21,709 nt of DNA from Christensenella sp. (GTDB lineage: Bacteria > Bacillota > Clostridia > Christensenellales > Maliibacteriaceae), in contig JAHZHV010000223.1 in assembly GCA_019420085.1 (NCBI GenBank), positions 1 to 21,709 of the forward strand, in the 5' to 3' direction. Within the stretch, counting starts at the first letter, position 1; each line of letters starts with the position of its first letter. Shown piece after piece: positions 1 to 7,076 of this stretch. The notes beneath the pieces were generated by a model, which was given only the letters and a program-made list of their open reading frames with translations, searched no databases and was not told where the DNA came from. The position numbers and the translations under genes were made by a program.

Positions 1-314
1 GGCAGTGTTGTGACAGCGGTATAGGGCATGCATGCCGGAACAAGTGCAAGTGCGGCACCGGATCCCAATGCGCACAGGATAAAAACGCGGCGCGGGGAAC
101 CCAGGCGATCGGCACGGTTTCCCATCAGCGGCGCGGACAGCACGCCGATGCAGTTGACAACGGCCATAATTGTACCAACATAAGTGCTTGCAAAGCCGTT
201 TTCAGCAAGATAAGCGGCGACAAATGCACTTGCGGCATAACCGAGCCAGTATAAAAGGACAATGAGCGCGTACAGCGGGAATCCGGTCAGGCGCGCCGGG
301 CGGGATTGATTCAT
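1..314 (-). CDS. MFS transporter, N-terminal part (runs off left edge)
   Basis: Reading leftward from the ATG at 314, an open frame continues to the window edge and gives about 104 residues. The protein has a short basic N-terminus, then hydrophobic helices (about residues 12-36, 44-64 and 78-100). The MFS motif A loop between helices 2 and 3 is at residues 65-76 (GNRADRLGSPRR). That loop and the helix pattern closely match the two full MFS genes to the right, so this is a third paralogue. A GAGGTG ribosome site overlaps the stop codon of the upstream gene, 11 bases away, so the two are almost certainly co-transcribed and translationally coupled. The substrate cannot be read from the sequence. 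Family membership is strong; only the N-terminal quarter is visible. Confidence 0.9.
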   Translation of the reverse strand, partial: MNQSRPARLTGFPLYALIVLLYWLGYAASAFVAAYLAENGFASTYVGTIMAVVNCIGVLSAPLMGNRADRLGSPRRVFILCALGSGAALALVPACMPYTAVTTL

Positions 315-325
315 GCGGTTGCACC

Positions 326-1618
326 TCACAGAATGTGGGAAAGATCCGGTTCAGGCTGCTTGAGCAGACGGCCCAGCGGGAATGTGATGATAAACAGCAG
401 CAATGCGAATGCTTCCAGTGCAAACAGGAACAGGAACAATCCGCTTGTGGAGAATACATCCACCAATATGCCGCCGACCAGATTGCCGACAACCGAGGAA
501 ATCAGCGAGAAAGCCACTGCAAGCGATTGTGCGCTGGATGCGGCTTCATGCGGCGTAATGCGGTAAACATAATTGACCTGTCCCAAAAGGTGTGCGCCAT
601 ATGCGGTGCCCATCAGGATCATTGCCAGTGTGATAACACCCGTGGACGGTGCAAAGGCGAATAAAAGCTGTGAGATTAAAAACAGGCCGATGGCAAAGTA
701 AAACAGATTTTTAATACCGAATTTTCGTACAATCCAGCCGCCGCCCAGAAGCATGGGAATTTCCATCAGTGCACGCACTGCCGTGACGTTGCCAAGAGAT
801 GAGGTTTCACCGGTGATTTCAATCAGTTTATATGGTACAAACGTCGTGGAACAGTTCATTGGCATACAGATGAAACAATGACAGATTAGGAACATGACAA
901 AATAATAATTCCGCATTGCAGCGCGTACACCAAACGACTCGTTCTTTTTGCGCTTGACAGGGGCCTGCTTGGGATCATCACGGCCGATGTATAACAAAAG
1001 CAGCAGAATGGGAATGCACAAAAGGCCGTAGGCAGGGAAGGTAAAGACCTGGGTTTTGGTACGTGCGGCGATAGCACCAAAGATAATGCAGGCAACCGCA
1101 TAGCTGATCGAACCAAAATAGCGTACAGACCCGAAGGCAAATGTGCCCTTACGGTCTGCGGCACTGACGACGATACCCTCGCACAGGCCCTGCATGGGAC
1201 GGCTGAAAAACGCCCAAAGCAGAATGAATACGACACCAAGATCAAGACCAAAGATGCGCTTGCCAAGCAGAGCAGGCACAATCAGATACAGAATGGATGA
1301 AATGATTGCGCAGAGCATAAAGACCTTGCGCGGAGAACCGGTTCGATCGGATAGATTTCCAATGACGGGAGAAGCGATAATGCCTGCCACGCTGACAAGC
1401 GCCATGATGACGCCGACTGTCGTACTGGAAAAACCGCATTGTGCAAGGTATGCCGATGTAAAAGCCAGCACAGAGAAGGCAGCCCAGAATGTGAACTCCA
1501 CACCGCCGTAAAGCAGGATGTCACGCGTGAAGTTGTTTTTCAGATACACTACCGGTGCAAAATAACGGCGGCCTGATTCATCGCGTACGACAAAACGGGA
1601 AAATGGTTTGTGTTTCAT
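326..1618 (-). CDS. MFS transporter, LacY/nucleoside-symporter-like
   Basis: This is a 430-residue integral membrane protein, the usual size for a 12-helix major facilitator. Motif A is at residues 87-97 (GNLSDRTGSPR), between helices 2 and 3. The second half contains a matching helix set with ITPHEAASSAQ before helix 11. The soluble N-terminus carries APVVYLKN, a near copy of APVVYLRN in the neighbouring paralogue at 1813-3078. The ATG at 1618 has an AGAGGA ribosome site eight bases away. Its own promoter lies at 1710-1739, beyond the terminator of the next gene, so this gene and the partial transporter downstream form a two-gene unit. A proton-coupled symporter or exporter for a small sugar- or nucleoside-like solute is an inference from family resemblance; specificity is unknown. 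Confidence 0.92.
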   Translation of the reverse strand: MKHKPFSRFVVRDESGRRYFAPVVYLKNNFTRDILLYGGVEFTFWAAFSVLAFTSAYLAQCGFSSTTVGVIMALVSVAGIIASPVIGNLSDRTGSPRKVFMLCAIISSILYLIVPALLGKRIFGLDLGVVFILLWAFFSRPMQGLCEGIVVSAADRKGTFAFGSVRYFGSISYAVACIIFGAIAARTKTQVFTFPAYGLLCIPILLLLLYIGRDDPKQAPVKRKKNESFGVRAAMRNYYFVMFLICHCFICMPMNCSTTFVPYKLIEITGETSSLGNVTAVRALMEIPMLLGGGWIVRKFGIKNLFYFAIGLFLISQLLFAFAPSTGVITLAMILMGTAYGAHLLGQVNYVYRITPHEAASSAQSLAVAFSLISSVVGNLVGGILVDVFSTSGLFLFLFALEAFALLLFIITFPLGRLLKQPEPDLSHIL

Positions 1619-1709
1619 ACGAGGTCCTCTTTTGATAAAACAGAATATCTATATCAGGCGTCGGACGCCGATTTTCGCTGTTTTTTTGTCACAGACGCAT
1701 TCGAATATC

Positions 1710-1739
1710 AGTATAGCACTGCATCTATGCTTTTGTTAA
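1710..1739 (-). promoter_or_regulatory. Sigma-70-type promoter for the MFS gene at 326-1618
   Basis: On the minus strand TTAACA (1739-1734) is followed after 18 bases by TATACT (1715-1710), with the extended -10 dinucleotide TG one base before. It lies downstream of the terminator at 1750-1792 and gives a leader of about 85 bases. That leader contains the short palindrome GGCGTCCGACGCC at 1657-1669. Confidence 0.6.
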
Positions 1740-1749
1740 GAGATTGCGT

Positions 1750-1792
1750 AAAAAAGCAGCTTCGAAAAAACGTTACATTTTCACGAAGCTGC
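1750..1792 (-). terminator. Intrinsic terminator of the MFS gene at 1813-3078
   Basis: On the minus strand GCAGCTTCG (1792-1784) pairs perfectly with CGAAGCTGC (1764-1756) across a 19-base loop, and six T residues follow at once (1755-1750). It starts 20 bases past the stop codon of the upstream MFS gene. Confidence 0.8.
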
Positions 1793-1812
1793 ATGCAATA
1801 TGTGTGCAGCTG

Positions 1813-3078
1813 TCAGGATTGCATGTGGGAAGCTGCGGGATTCGGTGCGCGGCGTGCGCGCAGGCTTGAAAGAAACAGCGCAATGGCCAGGATTTGCAGG
1901 CAAAGCGTAAAAGCAAAGTAACCGTTTGCACCGAAAAAATCGACCAGAAAGCCGCCGGCAAGACTTCCCAAAATGGACGCTACGCTCGTCAGCGCGCCGG
2001 CAAGCGTCTGTGCGCTTGCATTGGCTTCATGCGGCGTAATCATGTAAATATATCCAATGGCGCAGGATAAAAACAGACCGTAAGTGAAGCCGTGCAGCAG
2101 CAGTGCCAGTGTTACGATTGCAGTGGTAGGTGCAAGCAGGCAGAGTGTTTGCTCCACCAGGAATACGCTCATGGCACAGATCATAACGCTGCGCACACCG
2201 AAATGCTGAATCGGTCGGGCGCCAAACAGAAGCGCCGGTACTTCCATAAAGGCTTTTATGGCAATCAGCGTGCCAAAGGCATCCGAGGTGCCGGAAATTT
2301 CGATTAACTTATAAGGCAAAAATGTTGTGATACAGTACACGGGAACATTGACCAGCATGTATACCACAAGGAATGTTCGAAACGGCGCGCTGGAAAGCGC
2401 CAGACGAATGCCGCCGCGCGGCAGTTTACGACCCCGTGTACCCGGCCGCGGCGCAGGCGGGTCATCACGGCGTGCGCGAATCAAAAGTGCGATCGGGATC
2501 AGATTCAATATGCCATACAGAAAAAATACGGAGACATTTGAGCCCATTGCGGCAGCAATGCGACCAAAGACAATGCACATGATGCTGTAGCCAAGCGATC
2601 CCAGACAGCGGACGGAACCATACGTAAAGGTACGCTTTCGATTGATGACTTGAACGGTCATGCTGTCGTTTAAGCTGGAAAGCGGTGTTTTGAAGATGGA
2701 CCATACGGGCAAAATGAGGACTGCGGCAGGCAGACCGAACAATGCACAGGAACCAAACAGGCCGACACATAGATACAGAATACTTGCGGCTGCAAGACAG
2801 CCAATCAATACGCGGCGGGGGGAACCCAGACGATCACTGATACTTCCCGCGGCCGGCGCCGACAGGATGCCGAACAGGTTAATGACTGCAATGGCAGTGC
2901 CGACCTGTGCGCCGCTTAAGGAAAGCTCGTTTAAGTACGGGGCAAGAAAAGACGTTGCGGCTGATCCCATATAATATGTAAACATCAGTCCGCTGTATAG
3001 CCCCTGTCCCTGTGGTGTGGGATGCAGCATGTTACGCAGATAGACAACCGGTGCGATGACGCCGCGTTTGGTTTTCAC
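1813..3078 (-). CDS. MFS transporter, paralogue of the gene at 326-1618
   Basis: This is a 421-residue membrane protein with about 12 hydrophobic helices. Motif A is at residues 78-88 (GSISDRLGSPR), ITPHEANASAQ lies before helix 11, and the N-terminus APVVYLRN matches its neighbour. The start is GTG at 3078: AGGAGG lies seven bases upstream and no better start is present. It has its own promoter (3147-3177) and terminator (1750-1792), so it is a single-gene transcript facing away from the GntR regulator at 3316. That arrangement suggests the regulator controls it. The role is inferred as uptake or efflux of a small organic solute through a proton-linked carrier; the substrate is not known. 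Confidence 0.92.
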   Translation of the reverse strand: MKTKRGVIAPVVYLRNMLHPTPQGQGLYSGLMFTYYMGSAATSFLAPYLNELSLSGAQVGTAIAVINLFGILSAPAAGSISDRLGSPRRVLIGCLAAASILYLCVGLFGSCALFGLPAAVLILPVWSIFKTPLSSLNDSMTVQVINRKRTFTYGSVRCLGSLGYSIMCIVFGRIAAAMGSNVSVFFLYGILNLIPIALLIRARRDDPPAPRPGTRGRKLPRGGIRLALSSAPFRTFLVVYMLVNVPVYCITTFLPYKLIEISGTSDAFGTLIAIKAFMEVPALLFGARPIQHFGVRSVMICAMSVFLVEQTLCLLAPTTAIVTLALLLHGFTYGLFLSCAIGYIYMITPHEANASAQTLAGALTSVASILGSLAGGFLVDFFGANGYFAFTLCLQILAIALFLSSLRARRAPNPAASHMQS

Positions 3079-3146
3079 AGGCGCTCCTCCTTTTTGATTG
3101 CGCGGATGTAAAAAAGCCGATCAAACCTCGCGCATATATTAAATTC

Positions 3147-3177
3147 ATTATAGCATTGTCCAACTGCTGCATGCCAA
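3147..3177 (-). promoter_or_regulatory. Extended -10 promoter for the MFS gene at 1813-3078
   Basis: The minus strand reads TGCTATAAT, with the -10 at 3152-3147. TTGGCA (3177-3172) lies 19 bases upstream as a suboptimally spaced -35. The TG extension would compensate for the spacing. It is divergent from the gntR promoter 35 bases away. Confidence 0.6.
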
Positions 3178-3211
3178 TGTTTTTTTTATGCGGTGTGCGG
3201 CAGATGCAGGT

Positions 3212-3240
3212 TTGACAAAGAAAAAATGGGTAATTATAAT
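3212..3240 (+). promoter_or_regulatory. Perfect consensus sigma-70 promoter for the GntR gene
   Basis: TTGACA (3212-3217), a 17-base spacer and TATAAT (3235-3240) match the vegetative consensus at every position. Transcription would start near 3247. This excludes the in-frame ATG at 3193 as a start and supports the one at 3316. Confidence 0.85.
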
Positions 3241-3315
3241 CAAAGACAGAGTAAAGTCGAGAAATTGTACATATTCCATTGGATGAATAAAGGCAGACGG
3301 CCGGGAGGTTTGGGC

Positions 3316-3981
3316 ATGGAAGACCGACATGATTCGGCGACACAGATTGCATATGATGGTATTCGCAGGATGATTTTTGTTACGCATGAATTGCGGCCGG
3401 GACAAAAACTCGTGGAATCCGTCATTGCACAGAAGCTGTGTATCAGCCGCACGCCTGTGCGTGAAGCGATCCACCGTCTGCAGCAGGACGGCCTTTTGGA
3501 ACGCATCCAAAACAGAGGGTCTTTTGTATGCATTCCAAAAAAGGAAGATATTCTGCATGCATATGAGGTTGTGGCTGCGCTGGGGGCAATGATCTGCTAT
3601 ACGCTTGCCGAGCGCTGCGGCAAGGGCGAAGATTTAAGCGCCATGTTTGAGAGCCTGCATGATGCGATGGATGCGATGGAGGCTGCCGATGTTGAGGGAA
3701 ATCATGAGCTTTGGCTGATGTTGGACCGGGATTTTCACAATTACCTGGCGAATAACAGCGATAACGAGAGGCTGAGTATGTTGTATCGTCATGCGCACGA
3801 GATGGTGTTTCATGATACCTGGCAGGTGCCATCGCCGACGATTGGCGGCAAGATCTCCTGTGCGGAGCATCGCATGATTGTTGAAGCGATTGAAAATGCA
3901 AATCCCATGCGTGCCCAGCAGCTTGCGATGAATCACATGTTGCGCACGCGCGCGCGCATTGAAAAGCAGATGCAAGGATAA
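3316..3981 (+). CDS. GntR-family regulator, FadR/FCD subfamily
   Basis: This is a 221-residue cytoplasmic transcription factor. An N-terminal winged helix (about residues 8-76) carries the GntR recognition region with SRTPVREAIHRL and the wing NRGSFV. It is followed by an all-helical FCD ligand domain (about 80-215). In FCD proteins an Asp and several His residues bind a metal that contacts a carboxylate effector; here D137, H141 and H185 fit (DRDFH and EHRMI), with H159 or H161 a possible fourth. Start: ATG at 3316 has GGGAGG seven bases upstream, and the promoter at 3212-3240 rules out the longer frame from 3193. It is divergent from the MFS gene at 3078, so that transporter is the likely target, with an organic acid-like effector possible. 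Confidence 0.92.
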   Translation: MEDRHDSATQIAYDGIRRMIFVTHELRPGQKLVESVIAQKLCISRTPVREAIHRLQQDGLLERIQNRGSFVCIPKKEDILHAYEVVAALGAMICYTLAERCGKGEDLSAMFESLHDAMDAMEAADVEGNHELWLMLDRDFHNYLANNSDNERLSMLYRHAHEMVFHDTWQVPSPTIGGKISCAEHRMIVEAIENANPMRAQQLAMNHMLRTRARIEKQMQG

Positions 3982-3984
3982 ATT

Positions 3985-4025
3985 AAAAACAGCGGTACAG
4001 AAACCTTCTGTACCGCTGTTTTTTT
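3985..4025. terminator. Bidirectional terminator between gntR and the LytTR regulator
   Basis: A perfect 15-base stem (3988-4002 with 4006-4020) with the loop ACC is flanked by A residues on the left and T residues on the right. It can stop the plus-strand gntR transcript, four bases past its stop codon, and the convergent minus-strand operon ending at 4045. Confidence 0.93.
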
Positions 4026-4044
4026 GATTCAAGCGTGTGTCTTT

Positions 4045-4797
4045 TCAGCCCAGCATCTGCTCCAATGCTTCGTAACGTTCCCGCGTCAGCAACGCATCAA
4101 ATTTCGTGCCGCACAGACGTGTGATGTACGTCCAACGGCCGTAAGGATAGATCCGGCTGATGTAGTTCAGATTTAAGATATAGGACTTGTGAGAACGGAA
4201 AAACGTATCTGCGGGCAGGCGCGTTTCCCATTCGCTTAACGGATCGCGTGTGGGAATTTGTGTGCCGTCGCGCGTACAGACGACGCTTTGCCGCTCTTCG
4301 CGTTTGATCAGTACAATATCTTCCACGCGCAGCAGAACCGTTTCGTCACGTCCCTTGATCAGGATCCGTCCGGCAAGAGGCAGGCGCACGGGCGTTTGCG
4401 GCGCAGGCGGCATTTCCGCTGCGCGGCGCAGTGCAAGCTGCCTGCGCACCCGCTGCAGCGTTTCATCCAGCCGCTCCAGAGAAAACGGTTTGACCAGATA
4501 GTCTGTGGCGTAGACCTCAAAGGCTTGCGGTCGATACGATTCGTGCGCCGTAACAAAAACGATTGGTGTATCCGGTGAAAGTTCCTGAATGCGCCGTGCG
4601 GCTTCCAGACCATCGCATACCGGCATTTCCACGTCAAGAAAGACCAGATCCGGACGGAGCGTTTCAAATTGCTCCAACGCTTCCTGTCCGTTGTGCACAG
4701 CAGCTTCAATTGTAATATCTTCGTGACGCTGCAGAGCCTTCTGCAGCACAAGGCGCATGCCGTCTTCGTCATCGGCGATCAGTACGCGGATGCTCAT
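4045..4797 (-). CDS. LytTR-family response regulator
   Basis: This is a 250-residue two-domain protein. The receiver domain (about residues 1-120) has the acidic pair D9/D10, the phosphoacceptor D55 (in FLDVEMP), T83 and K103 (in YLVKPF). The C-terminal part (about 145-248) is a LytTR DNA-binding domain, with the typical RSHKSYILNLNYI segment and a final RERYEAL helix. AGGAGG lies nine bases before the ATG, and only three bases separate it from the preceding repeat-protein gene, so it is translated from the same message. The histidine kinase at 7077-7982 starts the same gene cluster and is the obvious partner. LytTR regulators usually control envelope or exported functions; the targets here are not known, though the operon's own control region is a candidate. 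Confidence 0.95.
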   Translation of the reverse strand: MSIRVLIADDEDGMRLVLQKALQRHEDITIEAAVHNGQEALEQFETLRPDLVFLDVEMPVCDGLEAARRIQELSPDTPIVFVTAHESYRPQAFEVYATDYLVKPFSLERLDETLQRVRRQLALRRAAEMPPAPQTPVRLPLAGRILIKGRDETVLLRVEDIVLIKREERQSVVCTRDGTQIPTRDPLSEWETRLPADTFFRSHKSYILNLNYISRIYPYGRWTYITRLCGTKFDALLTRERYEALEQMLG

Positions 4798-4800
4798 CTG

Positions 4801-5397
4801 TTAAAACCTCCTGATGCTGCGCAGTGCATGCGGCTTGTCGAGTATTTGTGCCCAAATGACAGACTGCATCAGGCTATTTTGATTGAGTGAAAGCTTTGGC
4901 TGTACTTTCGCAGGTGGCGTATGACCTGCACTTTGGCAGGAGATTTTACGGCTGTGGTACCGGCCGGGATCGCCTTCACCGGCAAATCCTTCTGCCTGTG
5001 TCTCGACATGTTCGATATGTACGTGCTGCGCTGCAGTAGCATGTTGTGCAGGCGCATGGCCTGCACTTTGACAGGAAACCTCGCGCGTATGATACCGCGC
5101 TTTGTCCCCTTCGCCGGCAAATCCCTCCGCCTGCGTGGGTACATATTCATTGTGGCGCGGCTGCATTTGCTGTGCGACACGCGGCTGCATGGTTGGCTGG
5201 GTTTGCGGCGAAACCTGCGCTTGCTGTGCCGTACGTGCCGGCGGTACCGCATTTGCCTGTTTTACGATACGTGGCCGCTGCGCCACACGCGGCTGCTGTA
5301 CGCTGTGCGGCCGCTGCGCCTTTTGGGCGTTTGTCTTCTGCTTTAACACGGAGCGAAAGACAAAGCCGAAAATCAGCAGAACGACGATTACGTCCAA
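4801..5397 (-). CDS. Membrane-anchored repeat protein of unknown function in the floA operon
   Basis: I do not recognise this 198-residue protein. Residues 2-18 form one hydrophobic helix (VIVVLLIFGFVF), followed by basic residues, so it is probably anchored with the bulk in the cytoplasm. Residues 20-85 are low complexity, rich in Gln, Pro, Ala and Arg. Two copies of a 29-residue unit follow (88-116 and 133-161), identical at 23 positions; each contains EGFAGEGD, RYH, SCQSAGH. The C-terminus (about 171-198, SLMQSVIWAQIL) looks like a separate short helix. The TTG start is supported by AGGAGGTGATC seven bases upstream. It lies between floA (39 bases) and the LytTR gene (3 bases). A role as a flotillin-associated factor is inference from position only. 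Confidence 0.8.
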   Translation of the reverse strand: MDVIVVLLIFGFVFRSVLKQKTNAQKAQRPHSVQQPRVAQRPRIVKQANAVPPARTAQQAQVSPQTQPTMQPRVAQQMQPRHNEYVPTQAEGFAGEGDKARYHTREVSCQSAGHAPAQHATAAQHVHIEHVETQAEGFAGEGDPGRYHSRKISCQSAGHTPPAKVQPKLSLNQNSLMQSVIWAQILDKPHALRSIRRF

Positions 5398-5410
5398 ATG
5401 ATCACCTCCT
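5395..5410 (-). promoter_or_regulatory. Near-perfect ribosome site with TTG start
   Basis: AGGAGGTGATC (5410-5400) is complementary to the 3' end of 16S rRNA over 11 bases, and the TTG codon at 5397-5395 is seven bases after AGGAGG. The strong site fixes the start of the repeat-protein gene despite the rare codon. Confidence 0.8.
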
Positions 5411-5436
5411 GCATGGATCTGGAAAGCCGAAAACCG

Positions 5437-6423
5437 TTATTCCGCGGCGTCGGTCTGTCCCATGCGTCCGATGGCTTCACGCATTGCGGTATCGGATTTG
5501 ACATTTTGCATGTTGTAGTAATCCATCACACCCAGCTTACCGTTTTTCAGTGCTTCGCTCATGGCAAGCGGGATCTGTGCTTCAGCTTCGACAACCTTGG
5601 CCTGCATCTCCTGCACGTAAGCCTTCATTTCCTGTTCTTTGGCAACGGCCATGGCACGACGTTCCTCGGCCTTTGCCTGTGCAATGCGGCGGTCGGCTTC
5701 CGCCTGATCCATCTGCAGCTGTGCGCCGATGTTGCGTCCGACGTCAACGTCTGCAATGTCGATTGAAAGAATTTCAAAAGCGGTACCCGCATCCAGACCT
5801 TTGCTCAATACCGTTCGGCTGATGGAGTCCGGGTTTTCCAGAACCTGCTTGTGGGTGGCGGAAGAACCGACGGTTGTAACGATGCCTTCGCCGACGCGTG
5901 CAATGACGGTCTCCTCGCCGGCGCCGCCAACCAGGCGGTCGATGTTTGCGCGAACCGTTACGCGCGCCTTGGCGCGAAGTTCAATGCCGTCCTTTGCAAT
6001 TGCAGCAACGACGGGCGTTTCAATGACACGGGGATTAACGCTCATTTGTACGGCCTGAAGCACATCGCGTCCGGCCAGATCGATGGCGGCTGCGCGCTCA
6101 AACTCCAGCGGAATATCGGCCCGCTGTGCGGCGATGAGCGCATTCATGACGCGGTCCACGTTGCCGCCCGCAAGATAATGTGCTTCCAGCTTGTCAATGG
6201 TGACGTCAATACCGGCCTTAAACCCCTTGATCATCGGGTTGATGATGCGGGCGGGTGTGACGCGGCGGATACGCATACCGACAAGCGTCGCAATACTGAC
6301 GCGTACGCCGGCGGCCATCGCGGAAATCCAAAGACCAAGTGGTACGAACGTGAAGAACACGATCAAAAACAGGATCAGCACGATCGCGATCAATGCGATG
6401 GAGATCATTTCAAATGACAACAT
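5437..6423 (-). CDS. floA: Flotillin-like protein FloA (SPFH domain)
   Basis: This 328-residue protein is close to the usual 330 of FloA (YqfA), a scaffold of functional membrane microdomains. A hydrophobic hairpin (about residues 6-34) inserts into the membrane from the cytoplasmic side. An SPFH domain follows (about 40-235), with the family segments GMRIRRVTP, IDKLEAHYLAGGNV and SKGLDAGTAFEI. Next is an Ala/Glu-rich coiled-coil stretch (about 238-292, AEADRRIAQAKAEERRAMA) used for oligomerisation. The ATG at 6423 has AAGGAG just upstream; a longer frame to 6462 would add 13 poorly conserved residues. nfeD precedes it, as in the Bacillus subtilis yqeZ-yqfA pair, but the third gene here is unrelated in appearance to yqfB. 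Confidence 0.95.
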   Translation of the reverse strand: MLSFEMISIALIAIVLILFLIVFFTFVPLGLWISAMAAGVRVSIATLVGMRIRRVTPARIINPMIKGFKAGIDVTIDKLEAHYLAGGNVDRVMNALIAAQRADIPLEFERAAAIDLAGRDVLQAVQMSVNPRVIETPVVAAIAKDGIELRAKARVTVRANIDRLVGGAGEETVIARVGEGIVTTVGSSATHKQVLENPDSISRTVLSKGLDAGTAFEILSIDIADVDVGRNIGAQLQMDQAEADRRIAQAKAEERRAMAVAKEQEMKAYVQEMQAKVVEAEAQIPLAMSEALKNGKLGVMDYYNMQNVKSDTAMREAIGRMGQTDAAE

Positions 6424-6476
6424 AGAATACCTTCTCCTTCTTAAAAATAAATGATGAGACAAAATTTGTATTTTTC

Positions 6477-6965
6477 TCAGGTCTTGATATGACGCACGAC
6501 AATGCGATTGCCATCGGCACGGATGACGCGTACCCGCTGTCCTGCTTCGACGAATTCGGCTTCTGCAACGACGTCCAGGCGTACGCCATCAAAATCGGCG
6601 ATACCGGCCGGACGAAGCGGCGTGCTGACCGTCCCCTCACGGCCCATAAAGTAACTCATATCCGTCTGCGGTGCAGGATTGATGCTTGTGTGAAGTACAA
6701 TTGGATTTTTTTCTACGCGCTTTTTGCCTGTAAAAAACAACATGACAAACAACGCGATGCTTAGTATCGCTACGACACACAGCAAAAGCAGTACGGCTTC
6801 CTGGACGCTGGAGGCCTGCAGGTAAATGCCAAGTGCAATCAGGATGATGCCGCTGATACCCGGCAGGCCGAAGCCGGGAATAAACATCTCCACAATGACC
6901 AGCGCAATGCCGAGAATCAGCGCAATCGCAGCAATGAGCGAAAACGTTGCCAGATAACTGAGCAA
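6477..6965 (-). CDS. Short NfeD-like membrane protein
   Basis: This is a 162-residue NfeD protein of the short type, without the N-terminal ClpP-like protease domain. Three hydrophobic segments (about residues 5-28, 33-51 and 56-79) include the family pattern EMFIPGFGLPGISG. A linker leads to a C-terminal OB-fold-like beta barrel (about 105-160: GREGTVSTPLRPAG, then GQRVRVI). NfeD proteins are encoded next to flotillins and are thought to act with them in membrane microdomains; floA follows 53 bases downstream. The start is taken as TTG at 6965, nine bases after AAAGGAG. An in-frame ATG at 6995 would bury that ribosome site inside the gene and also lies in a hairpin, so it is less likely. Confidence 0.9.
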   Translation of the reverse strand: MLSYLATFSLIAAIALILGIALVIVEMFIPGFGLPGISGIILIALGIYLQASSVQEAVLLLLCVVAILSIALFVMLFFTGKKRVEKNPIVLHTSINPAPQTDMSYFMGREGTVSTPLRPAGIADFDGVRLDVVAEAEFVEAGQRVRVIRADGNRIVVRHIKT

Positions 6966-6986
6966 GGCACAAGACTCCTTTCTGAT

Positions 6987-7004
6987 GCGCAGCATGTGCT
7001 GCGC
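6987..7004 (-). promoter_or_regulatory. Hairpin just upstream of the nfeD ribosome site
   Basis: The sequence GCGCAGCACATGCTGCGC is a perfect palindrome that can fold into a 7-bp G+C-rich stem with a four-base loop. It ends only five bases before the AAAGGAG of nfeD. It could influence translation or stabilise a processed mRNA end, or be a protein-binding dyad. No T tract follows, so it is not a standard terminator. Confidence 0.45.
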
Positions 7005-7076
7005 GGCTTTGTTACGAGTCTATCGTATCACAATGTGCCGCATGATAAGAACTGTTTTTGTACGCAAACCCACTTT

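Noticed and set aside
3193..3315. N-terminal extension of the GntR regulator from the ATG at 3193
   Set aside because: The consensus promoter at 3212-3240 lies inside it, so it would not be transcribed; the extra residues do not fit the family and a good ribosome site precedes 3316.
4861..5140. The repeated DNA in the repeat-protein gene as a CRISPR or mobile repeat
   Set aside because: There are only two copies, in frame, with substitutions mostly preserving protein residues; this is a protein-level duplication.
5046..5501. Plus-strand open frames opposite the repeat protein
   Set aside because: They mirror the repeated, low-complexity coding sequence of the minus-strand gene, which has an excellent ribosome site and sits in an operon.
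6424..6462. 13-residue extension of FloA
   Set aside because: It would overlap the AAGGAG site that serves the ATG at 6423, and FloA proteins begin just before the membrane helix.
6987..7004. Terminator between the kinase and nfeD
   Set aside because: The hairpin is followed by a ribosome site and not by a T run.
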